From positions 717,479 through 781,478 of the forward strand of contig MNCI01009146.1 of the NCBI GenBank assembly GCA_015680685.1: a DNA stretch of 64,000 nt, written 5' to 3'. Under the pieces are notes generated by a model, which was given only the letters and a program-made list of their open reading frames with translations, did no database searches and was not told where the DNA came from. Below, piece after piece: positions 45,101-55,176 of this stretch; position 1 is the first letter of the stretch, and the number at the start of each line of letters is the position of its first letter. The DNA comes from Gnetum montanum (taxonomy: Eukaryota > Streptophyta > Gnetopsida > Gnetales > Gnetaceae). A program made the translations under genes and the position numbers.

Positions 45101-46848
45101 TAAAAGTTCCATGTTGACTATATATATCTTTAAATACATGCATCTAGTTCCAATGCCAAGACCATAGTCCTAAAGTTGCTTGCTATAGTGGTGACCTTTT
45201 CATTCATCATCATCATTGTAATAGTTGCATCTTATCAGAACACACACAACAACACTCAATTGTGTGTTTTGACATGCAACAAACCAATGAAGGGCTACAT
45301 TCCAAATTCCAAACACTTTTGTGCCATGCCATAACGAGCGACAAACGAAGGCAAATCAAACTGGTCCCACATTGGTCTACCTAGTGAAGACCAGTGTGGG
45401 AACATTTGGGAAGGTAGGAACATTCTTCTACATTATTTATTATGCCTCCTAATATTCCATGGAACATTTTCTACCATTCAATATGTTCATTGATTAGTAA
45501 AAATGTGGTGCTTACGATGACCAATAACAACATCAACAGGAAACACATGGTCATCGTACAATCACTATGAAAGTCCATAATTACGTCCCTACTAGCCAGC
45601 TCATTGTCTGTAATTCTATTCATTGTTGTTGCCATGTTCGGAGGAGCCACATCTTCAGCTCGTTGTTTGTCTCTTGGAACAAAGAGATGAACTTGTTCAT
45701 GTAATTGGGGTATCATTAAAAGAAGGCTAAACAACTACCATGATAATCATGGTTTTGATTGTTTTAACATGAAAATAAATTTTAAGATTTCAAAAATATT
45801 TAGCTAAACTATTTTATTAGGAGCCATCACTTACAATGATAATAGTTATAAGACCTAAGCTAGAACATGGATAGAGCCACTCAAGGCTCAATCACATGTT
45901 ATGGTTTTTTGATCATAGCATGGAAAAGTACTTAAATAACCATGATTTATATTATTTATCACATGCATTATTTTTTACTATAGCATGGCTTTTTGTTTTA
46001 CCTAAGTTGGCATTCACATGAACACTCAGAATCCTATACATAGTTGCAACTAGCTCGAAACCATAGGTAACTAAAATTAATTATCAAGGACCATGGATTT
46101 GCAAAAGAAGCAAGATAAATTATGTGGCAGTTTGCAGGTGTACAACTTGGCCAATCAAATTGCCATGGTTAGCCATGCCAATCAAAAAACCATGACATGT
46201 AACCAAGCCCTTACAAAGAAGTTATGTTTTCACTTATCTAATGCCTCTTCCACAAACTATATCTACAAGATAAGCATAGACCCTCTAGATGATGATCCTT
46301 TAAAGCTAAAGTAATTTATCACATTGTTATCCTCTATTCGACAATGAAAAGTTGCATACTATGATATTAGCAGATAAATGTATTTCATGTTTTTTTGGAT
46401 ACACAACTTGCACATATTTTATAAAATAATTGAATAAGTTGTTTGTCTATATATGTACAACCTATTTATTTACTTAGTACAAGGTAATGTTTTTTGGATT
46501 GATACCAATTACCACTTAAATACAGTGCAGCTGCCTTGGAATTTGAGTTGACAGTACCATAAATCACTGTTTCAAGAGAGTGACTTAAAGGAAAACAATA
46601 AAAAGACATAGGAAAAATAATTGAAGATGATTCGAAGAAAGTGCAAATAAATAAAGATCAAGCTCTTTATAGAGGCAAATGCTGAAAAAGAACTCATTCA
46701 ACTAACCTTATTTTGATGATGATGATGATGATTTTTATTGTAAAATATGCTAAAAACATTTTAACTAGTTTTACTTGTAAATTCTTATAAGCCATTATCA
46801 ATGATACATATAACCTTTCATATGATTGTACTTTACAATGTAAGATTT
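42188..46848. other. Mostly non-coding, several inverted repeats
   Basis: No gene or transposon protein recognised. Two local structures stand out: a perfect 14-bp palindrome ATGGCACGTGCCAT with a CACGTG core at 43153-43166, and an inverted repeat of 13-bp arms, CCCACATTGGTCT and AGACCAGTGTGGG (45366-45378 and 45388-45400). A (GAT)n microsatellite lies near 46714-46732. The open frames at 43259-43501, 45471-45734 and 46093-46314 show no known motif. Confidence 0.5.
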
Positions 46849-46853
46849 AGTAG
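46849..46853. other. Target-site duplication, left copy (AGTAG)
   Basis: AGTAG directly before the TGATGAG start of the 5' LTR, identical to 52839-52843. Five bases is the usual length for plant gypsy and copia integrases. Confidence 0.9.
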
Positions 46854-47653
46854 TGATGAGCTGCGATATTGCGTATGCGATATCGTGTTGGCCCCTACGA
46901 TATCACGTATGTGATATTGTAGCCCATTGCCTTGTCTATAAATAAGAGGTAGCTTTCCTTTGTTCAATCATCTAGATCTAGACCCTTAGCCAAACTATAG
47001 TAGTTTTACCATTCCAGAGTTAGAATAATTTCCATGTGCCCACAGTAGGAGTCTCAAAGTGAATGGATCTTTATTCCAACAAATTATACCTGAGCACACA
47101 TTTTTGTACCGCAATAAAGATGAACTTTCTAATAAACCTTGCAGCATATGGACTAAGATAAATAGGATTTAATTAATGTTAAATGTTTAAATAATTTTCT
47201 ATATAATTAATATCTCTCAACCCTTAACTCTCCTAGTTAAGTGCATTCAATACGACTGCTTCGAGCATGTGTGCAACACTTGGTAACCCAGTAACAAGTA
47301 GCGTTTGGTAATCCCAGTAGTGTTGTAATGGTTTAGGGTGTGTACGGAAAGTGGGAACAGATACTAATGCTAGGACAATTAGAAATTAGGTAATTAAAGT
47401 TAGTCATTTAGTCTCTTCACCCTTCCCTCTTAGCATAAGATGTTAAAAAGATAAAAGACATAAAAATCATATACCTCAAACTTACTTAATCATACAATCG
47501 TAATAATACAAGTAAGTTTGGGAAGAAAGCAATTTATTAACCTTAAATGTTCCATTAGGGCGCGTAAGCACTTAGTCCTTGGAACTCAACTAGATCACGC
47601 ATGAGATACTCATATTCGTATGATTGAGTCTAGGGGTACCTTGCCACTCATCA
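46854..47653 (+). repeat. 5' LTR of element A
   Basis: 800 bp, TGATGAG to CTCATCA. U3 holds two near-perfect palindromes, 46864-46885 and 46897-46920 (ACGATATCACGTATGTGATA...), then the TATA box at 46937 (TATAAATAAGAGG). Mispaired positions in the palindromes are all C/T or G/A. U5 carries the family block TTTGGTAATCCCAGTAGTG (about 47307-47325). Confidence 0.9.
46937..46944 (+). promoter_or_regulatory. LTR TATA box of element A
   Basis: TATAAATA followed by AGAGG. The same TATAAATAAGAGGTGGC context is kept at 52122 and 60571. It sits 17-18 bases after the palindrome at 46897-46920. Confidence 0.75.
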
Positions 47654-47654
47654 T

Positions 47655-47672
47655 TGGCATCGTTGCCATGGA
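47655..47672 (+). other. Primer binding site of element A (Asp-tRNA type)
   Basis: TGGCATCGTTGCCATGGA, one base after the LTR end. It differs from TGGCGCCGTTGCCGGGGA at four positions, three of them transitions. That 18-mer is complementary to the plant tRNA-Asp 3' end, from memory. Confidence 0.7.
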
Positions 47673-47800
47673 CTTAGTTGTTTGTGCACTACATAAAACA
47701 TAGGAAATAATTCATATCATTGGGAGCTAGAACTAACCCTTAGGGTTGATCAAACAAAAAAAAGAACATAATAGTAAATAGCACACCGAACAAGGCTAAA

Positions 47801-49060
47801 ATGTCTTCTTCTTCTCACAAAAGCACTTCACTGCCTAGGAACAACACAAGAGATAGTTGACGACACAATACACATAACCAAGAACTACTAGTTCTTCAAC
47901 AATTTAGTGTGGTATATATTCATCATGATGAATATATACCCAACTTTACCTTTATCTTCCATCAAGATGAACAACTGCATTGGAGAGGCTTGGAGGGTAA
48001 CATAGTGTTGCCTCCAAACATAGTAGCCCCCAACATGCTCCTTCGTGCCCTTGAATGAATAGGCATGTCACAATTATACGTAGAGTACATTGCATGAAAT
48101 TACAACACAAGGGACTATCATTCCATAGAAGCACAACGTTGACAGGACTTGCAGCAGGAGAGTTACTATACATCGTTGAAGGACAAAGGGCCCCATAACG
48201 CTCTGCCCATCTTAAGCGAATTTGAGGATGGTGAACCTATTTCGATGGGTTCTCCACAAAATGATGTTCCTCCTCCTAATGATGGTGAGGAGGTGGTGTA
48301 TCAAAACCTTCACTACATGATTCATAACCTTGGTTCTAACCCCACGAACACCAAGTGTTCAATGAGGGAACACAAACACATGATAAGGATGGGCATTCTG
48401 ATCGTCATCACAATCGAGGCTAGGACCACCAAAGAGAAGGTAAGAAACATTGTCATGGTGATGGTTCTCCTTCTTCTTTACCTTCATCGTCACATTCACC
48501 CTCTCCTTCTATATCAGGACACAGTCATAAGAAGCCTAACTATGAGGATAAGGGTAAGCAAAGTGAGAAACCTCGATGAGAGTGTTGGGAACAAGGACGA
48601 GGGCATTCTAGAGAATCACGACATGGAATAAGGGAAAGTAGGGAACTACGTAGCATCACAGAAACTACAAAATAAATGACCATGAAGAACCCCTACTTAC
48701 AACCCGAAGCATGTTAGACATCATGGAGGCCATTAGAATTTCTACAAGACACCAGAAAGATAGCAAGATCAAGAGATTAGACATGAATAACATCCCACGA
48801 TTTGAGGGAAGATACAACACTGATCCTTAGAATCATTTACAGGCATTTCACAATGCATGTGCCTTGTAGAATATTGAGAATGAGTGGAAAAAATTAAAGT
48901 TATTCCCAAGGATACTAGTAAAAGAAGCAGAAAGCTAGCATTCGAAGGTGGAGTATGATGCTAGAATTATTTAACAATAAGTATCAAACGTACTCTCGGG
49001 TGTCCAACCTACAAAAGAAAATCCAAGGATGGAAGTAGGGAACTCATGAACCCTTGGAGA
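47801..49060 (+). pseudogene. Broken, internally deleted gag of element A
   Basis: Starts at ATG 47801 (MSSSSHKSTSLPRNNTRDS), then a stop. The block FHQDEQLHWRGLEGNIVLPP (about 47960-48020) matches the gag relics at 7.2 and 55.3 kb. A 160-codon open stretch (48149-48631) leads into the Arg/His/Ser low-complexity part. The gag domain follows, ending MMLELFNNKYQTYSRVSNLQ (about 48953-49012). At the codons for THEPLE the sequence jumps from the position of B 56458 to B 57535, so the coiled coil and the zinc knuckle are lost. The join has about 2 bp of microhomology (GA). The residual Gag could not have a zinc knuckle. Confidence 0.85.
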
Positions 49061-50090
49061 GCTATAAACCTTCAACCTACTACTGGTTCTAATAACTATA
49101 CAAGGAGAAGACCTTTCTTCAGAACCAATAGTCCAAACAAGCACTCACAACCACAAGCGGTTAAGCCTCTAAACATTCCTCCAACAAACAAGGCTTCTGA
49201 GCTCCCTTCAAACCAAAAACAAATCTCAATGCACATGGTTATGTTAACACATACCGTCACCAACTGGATTAAGGAGGGCCACCTTCCTAGGAAATTATCT
49301 AACTTGGAAGCCCTTTAATCTATCTTCAAGTCATTGGGAATGAACCTTGTAAAGCTCTTCCGGACTCAGGTTCCAAAGTCAACTTGATATCGTAAGAAAT
49401 GTATAAATCCTGGAACTTACCTCCACTAAAGAAGAGAAATATTCACCTAGAGCTGGTTGACTAGTCCATCATTTTTCCCTTGGGACTGGTGGAGGATATT
49501 GTTACCACTATGTGTGGTTAGTCATACCTAGCTAATTTCCTAGTGATACAAGTCAACAATGACAAAGGGAACTTCCCAATAATAATGGGAATGGCATGGC
49601 TAAGTACCGTGGATGCATGCCTATGAATTCGTGATCTTTCCCTAAAAATATCTAAGGAAAACACTTGTGGAAAGATCAAGAAGAAGAAAGTTCCATGCAT
49701 CACATATAGTGATACAGGGTGTCATTGCATACAGGAATGTTCAGCATTGCTTGCATGCAACTGGTGTGTACCAGAGGTTAGCATACAAAGGTGCCTATAT
49801 GTAGCAACCACACAATAAGAAAACACTCAGTGGTTGACAACTAATCAAGAGAGAAACTAACTAATATGCATGGACATAACTAAGAGAACAATGTACGCAC
49901 ATGTAGAAGACATAGATGCACTGGAGCATGAGTGTCGCCAACTTCCAACCCTTAACCTACAAATACCAATTGGGGGTTGTTGGAAACTCCTAAAAAATCC
50001 AAATGAGTACTCCGTTAGGGGAATACTAGTCTATGTACAGCAAACCAAATAGTGTCATAAACCTAGAACGGTCTATGCACATAGCACATT
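49060..50090 (+). pseudogene. Aspartic protease (retropepsin-like) relic of element A
   Basis: The frame continues as NNYTRRRPFFRTNSPN (about 49090-49137) into MVMLTHTVTNWIKEGHLPRK (about 49236-49295). Then comes the active site ALPDSGSKVNLIS (about 49354-49392; DSG codons 49363-49371), followed by IFPLGLVEDIVTTMCG (about 49472-49518). The layout matches gypsy retropepsins (A..DSG...NLIS...........P.G..EDI.........DF.V). A conserved C-terminal extension follows (KIKKKKVPCITYS, then RCLYVATTQ and DIDALEHECRQLP, about 49675-49945), seen also in element B. Then all coding signal stops. Several in-frame stops are present. Confidence 0.8.
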
Positions 50091-50104
50091 TGAGAGAGGA
50101 TGAT

Positions 50105-52024
50105 CTCACTCATTATTTTGAATCTCCCCCTTCCAATTTAGTCATGGGGAAGATGGCCACCTATGCTAATCATTTGAGGCCCTCAGTTTCTTTTTAAGTT
50201 TTTGTTTTACAAAATTTTTTTTACAAATTTCTTTAACTTTTCTTGTTTTTGTTTTGCAACATTGTTCATACTTTTTCATTTATTTGTGTGTTTATGAATT
50301 TTGTTAAGTTTGTCACCTAATAAGTGCTCCTAAAGATGGTATGAACTATATCCTTTTGATTGCTAATGTTTGGTTTTTACCTTTGAGTTATGATGTTGAT
50401 ACTTTGGTATGGTTCTTTTGATATAACAGGAAATGAGTCCAATTCATCCATACATCCATAAATTTCTATGGTCTCTCTTGGCTTGGAACTGTACAGTCCC
50501 TTTCTTCAAAAGAAAATAATAAGAACTAGCAATGAATTGGTGATTGAGGCATTTCTTAAACTAAGGAAGTAGTAAAGGATTGAAAAGGGTATAACTTCAA
50601 GGGGAATTGATGCATTTGTGTTGGCCATTCTCTTAGGTGCTTGGATGTTTTCTTCTTGATTTTTCCTTACCATTCTAATGTTGCTCCATTATCGTGAAGT
50701 TGAGCTAATAAAAATAAATAAGTCTTTGCATGGTGTTGTTTTCATGAAAAAAAAAGAAAAAAGTGAGAATTCAAAGAACACCCCTTAGATAAAATAATCA
50801 TTTGGGCTACAAGCACTAGTTATGGAACTAAATGAACATGTTCCCTCTAACTAAGGCCCTTCACTCTTCCTACCCTCTCATTTCTCGATTCGTTGGAATG
50901 GTGAATTTTTGGTGGAAGAATTCTTGTTACTTCAAGTGCATAGATAGGCTAAATGTATTAATGCGAAGTCACTGGATGTCATTTTTTTAAGCTGGATTTG
51001 GAATGAGATCTATTGAGTCACATTAATCATTAATACACAAGGGGTTGTACACCACCTTGTTCTTGAGACTCCATTCCATTCTCTTCTCTCCATCCTTCTT
51101 TCTCCATCTTTTACCTCATTTCCGGTTGTATCAATAGTCCATATTTTGGTTGATGCATTATTTTTTTTGGTAAATTCTTGTGGTTAAGAATTTAACTCTC
51201 TTTTCAAAATGGCACTCCCAAAGCCTACAGACTCTTTGAATGCGGGATTGTCAAGGCATTAAGGGCATTAGCCTGCTTTGGGAAGGACCCACTGGCATTC
51301 CTATTTTGTGCATCCATTAATTTCTTTTTCTTAAAAATTTTTGCAATCAACATTTATTTTCTTCATCTCCATCTTTGACATCCATTTTCTTGGTGTTGCA
51401 ATTGTTTCTTTTTCTCCATCTTTCTTATTCCTTATCTTTTTCTATCCTGGTCCAATTTTTTCAATTTTCTCCTAATCCTTGCACCTTGGGTAGCCACTAG
51501 TATTGTATTTGGAGATCGTCATTAGCCATATCAAAATTTAGCCAATAGACCTTACGTTGAGGTAAGGTAGTAATTACATTGTGATTCATTTACCCTTGCT
51601 ATTAGACTATGTTGTGTGTGCATATGGCAATCATACAACAATGGATTAGATCTGGAGGAAACACTTGGAATGGACTGGTGCTAAAGTAGTTATGCAAGGA
51701 ACAAGATTGATGATGTGCTTATGGATAAAAAATGAAAAGCACAATCTTGGCATCATCAACAATAGACTTCTTATTTCTTCTTTTCTCTCTCTCTCTCTCT
51801 CTTCTCTCTTCTCTCTTCTCTCCTAGCTACCAAATAAGGCTAGTTGTCAAATGTGTATAGTGTTCACTCTATTGTCATGAACACTAATTTTGTCATGTTT
51901 TGTAATGATGATCCATTCACATCTCACCCCATTCACCATTAATATCATTCAAGTCAATAATCCCATACCTTCCCAATATTTTGTAAGGAACTTAAGGATG
52001 AGTTTTCATTCATTCATGGGGTTA
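50105..52024 (+). other. Conserved 3' non-coding region of element A
   Basis: Collinear with 58489-60422 in element B over its whole length, from CATGGGGAAGATGGCCACC to the polypurine tract. No reading frame is shared. It includes a T-rich part (50180-50290), a (CT)n tract (51784-51822) and the polypurine tract CATGGGGTTA (52015-52024). It takes the place where RT, RNase H and integrase would sit. Confidence 0.75.
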
Positions 52025-52838
52025 TGATGAGCCATGATATCGCATACGCGATATTTCATCCATGATATTGCGTCGACCCCTGTGATATCGCGTATGTAAT
52101 ATCACAGCCCATCGTCTTATCTATAAATAAGAGGTGGCTTTTCCTTATTCAATAATCTAGATCTAGACCCTTAGCCAAACTATAGCAGTTTTACCATTCC
52201 ATAGTTAGAATAATTTCCATGTGCCCGTAGTAGGAGTCTCAAAGTAAATGGATCTTTATTTGAGCAAATTGTACCTGAGCACACATTTGTGTACGGTAAT
52301 AAGGATGAACTTTTTGATAAACCTTGCAGCATATGGACTAAGCTAAATAGGATTTAATTAATGTTAAATGTTTAAATGCTTTCCTAGATAATTAATCTCT
52401 CTCAACCCTTAACTCTCCAAGTTAAGTGCATTCAATACAACCGCTTCGAGCATGTGTGCAGCACTTGGTAACCTGGTAATGAGTAGCGTTTGGTAATCCC
52501 ATTAGTGTTGTACTGGTTCAGGGTGTGTACGGAAAGTGGGAACAAATACTGATGCTAGGACAATTAGAACTTAGTTAATTAAAGTTAGTAATTTAGTCTC
52601 TTCACCCTTCCCTCTTAGCATAAGGCGTTAAAAAGATAAAAGACATAAAAATCATATACCTCAAACTTACTTAACCATACAACCATGAAAATACATGTAA
52701 GTTTGGGAAGACAATGATTGATTAACCTTAAGTGTTCCATTAGGGCATGTAAGCACTTAGTCCTTGGAGTTCAACTGGATCACGCGTGAGATGCTCGTAT
52801 TCGTATGGTTGAGTGTAGTGGTACCTTGCCACTCATCA
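52025..52838 (+). repeat. 3' LTR of element A
   Basis: 814 bp, TGATGAG to CTCATCA, collinear with the 5' LTR. Palindromes at 52037-52054 and 52081-52106, TATA box at 52122. The palindrome sequences differ from those of the 5' LTR by transitions, but the symmetry is still clear. Confidence 0.9.
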
Positions 52839-52843
52839 AGTAG
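52839..52843. other. Target-site duplication, right copy (AGTAG)
   Basis: Identical to 46849-46853, confirming element A as a single insertion event. Confidence 0.9.
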
Positions 52844-54912
52844 CATTATACAATCATTATCTTGAGGCTCAATGCTCATCCCCCTAAGGTAAGGTTCTAG
52901 GAGGGTTGGTGGATGAGTGCAAGCTTGACTTGTTTTGGGTAGTTGTTCTTAGGCTTGATCCTAGTTATTATGACTTAAGAAAAAACTACCTTACTATCAT
53001 TCCAAGTTATGGACCCTCTCCAAGACATATAGTCAAATTAATTTTATAACTTAGCATTGCCCACCAAAATTAAACCCATAACTTGGAATTTTCAAATTAA
53101 GATTCTTACTAGTACGCTAACTCATCATTGCTCTTGTTGATACTTCTTATCATTAACTACTTTGAAAACAAAAAAAATGATGAATACCTAAATCCTTTGT
53201 TTATAACCTAGCTTTTCCCATTGGAACCACTAAGCTAACATCTCTTGTGAATATTTTTTTGAGGAGAGGAGGTGTTAAAATGAGATATAGCAAAAATAGA
53301 TCTTTTTGTAGAACTTAAATAGAGCATAATTGTGTGTTGAGCACAAGATATATATAAACCTTAGCTAGTTGGCTCAAATTCTTTGCAGCTGAGATGTATT
53401 GGTTTGAATCCGAATTCTAGCACTTTGTAAGCTAGCTTGGAGGGATATTCCAAGCATAGATAAGGTATTTTCTCTAAGACATAGTGGTATATCATGAAAA
53501 CCATATACCAATCCACATCGGTTTATGGATCATTTCATATGACCCATCCATGTACATTCCATGATCAGCTTAATCATGCTTAGGTGTGTCACTAGGTCCC
53601 AACCTTGATTGCTAGTAGGCACCTGTTGGTAGGCCAAGATGGGACCCAAAGACATGTTAAAATAATACAAAAGGTATTTTATGTGTCAAACAACTTGCAT
53701 ATAACTATGATGCAGAATTACAATAATAATTGCAAGGTTGAGTGTTCAATTTCTTACTTTTATAAATTTTGTATCTATTGCCACATATACTTAGAATTTG
53801 TTTCACACATGTACATACTAAAACACTCAATATGGGCATGTACATATGCCATGCATACCCTCATTTACCATGTATGTTCCACATAATAGATGTGGACCAG
53901 TTTATGGTTTGTTACATATCATATTGACATAGTCATGGTAGAACCTGTAAATCACAAATCCAATGACACATTTATAATTTAGGGGAGATAAGATGAAAAT
54001 TTGAGAATTTCAATAAGGTAAAAGCAAACTAGTTTCAAGGAAAATGTTAAGGGTAACTCCTAAAGGAAATTCATTGCACTATCCCTTTTAATAATTGTGT
54101 TTGGACTATAATTTTATAATATGACATCAAAATAGAAAACATCTTAATTTAAGAATAATTAGTTGCATCAAGGGCATGAATGCCCTAGAGGAGAGTCAAT
54201 AAACTCTGTATGTGCCACAAGCCTGCTCTGACCCGACCACAAAAAAAGAAAACTCCAATGCCAACGATCACGCTATATTTTAGAAATACGAAATTCATGT
54301 TTTTTTGGTATTTTTTCTAGCTGATTCTTGAAAGCGAGAGGGCCACAATGGGGATGACCATTGGTAAACTAAGTGCCATCGATGGGGTCTACCATAATAG
54401 TGATAGTCTACCACTGGTGAACGACAACACCAACAACACCAAGGAAAAACAAGCTTCACGCATATTATGTGATGGTGTTTCTGTACACATCATTTCTCAT
54501 GTTGGTGACAAACGAAGGTCTCATGTTGGTGCCCTATTAGTTCTTCCCACTTATCATGCTAAAATTTCTTCTATAGTGAGATTCTTAAAGGCAAGGATAT
54601 AACATCCTATATTTTTAGATTTTTGGTATGTATGCTCTTTTATTGAGATTGTGTTGGTGGATTACTAAGTGTGTTATGCTTGTTGGTAGTTTATATATTT
54701 TATTGTTATGTAAGCAATATCTCGTGAACTTTGTTTGTATTAGGTGTTACCTTGTAGCAAAGTCCTAATATATATATATATAATGGTCCCTTCCTTTGAG
54801 TTTTTTAACTATTTATAATTATGATATTACTGACTATTTTTTAAAGGTTTAAAGGTTTATAGTAATTGTTAAGGGCAATACAGAATGGTGATTTCCTTCA
54901 GGTTGCTGGTGT
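52844..54912. other. Sequence between elements A and B; no gene recognised
   Basis: AT-rich. Contains a possible tRNA-derived (SINE-like) pol III promoter at 53362-53411, listed separately, and a small inverted repeat GGGCATGAATGCCC (54172-54185). The open frames 53605-53886 and 54348-54602 show no known motif. Confidence 0.45.
53362..53411 (+). promoter_or_regulatory. Possible tRNA-like A and B boxes (SINE candidate)
   Basis: TAGCTAGTTGG (53362-53372) resembles a pol III A box and GGTTTGAATCC (53401-53411) a B box with one mismatch to GGTTCGAATCC, with 28 bases between. No clear tRNA fold or poly-A tail was found, so it is only a candidate. Confidence 0.3.
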
Positions 54913-55032
54913 TCATTGTTAAGGCTAACTACCTAGATGCCACAACTAGTCCATCTGTGAAGTTCGACCGGATCGTGCGTGTAACACTTGTATTTGTATG
55001 GTTAAGTGTAGGGGTACCTCTCCACTCATCAT

Positions 55033-55050
55033 TGGTGTCATTGCCAGGGA
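55033..55050 (+). other. Primer binding site of element B (Asp-tRNA type)
   Basis: TGGTGTCATTGCCAGGGA, one base after CTCATCA. Differs from TGGCGCCGTTGCCGGGGA only by transitions (four). Confidence 0.7.
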
Positions 55051-55176
55051 CTAAGTGTTTGTGCACTAAGTAGAACATAGGAAATTATCCACATTGTTGG
55101 GAGCTTAAACGAACCCTTAGGATTAATTAGAAGAAAATTTAAATAATGGTTAATCAGCACACCGAATAAAATAACA

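Larger units (their letters stand above)
46854..52838 (+). mobile_element. Complete non-autonomous LTR retrotransposon (element A), gag-protease type
   Basis: 5,985 bp with two LTRs (46854-47653 and 52025-52838), both TGATGAG...CTCATCA. The 5-bp target-site duplication AGTAG is perfect (46849-46853 and 52839-52843). It has an Asp-tRNA-type primer binding site and a polypurine tract CATGGGGTTA. The internal region encodes a broken gag and aspartic protease, then about 1.9 kb of non-coding DNA. No reverse transcriptase, RNase H or integrase motif is present in any frame. Compared with element B it lacks about 1.07 kb spanning the coiled coil and zinc knuckle. The LTRs differ at many positions, so the insertion is old. 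Confidence 0.9.

Noticed and set aside
49046-49318. 90-codon open frame considered as an independent gene
   Set aside because: It is the linker between gag and protease of element A, identical in position to 57540-57760 in element B.
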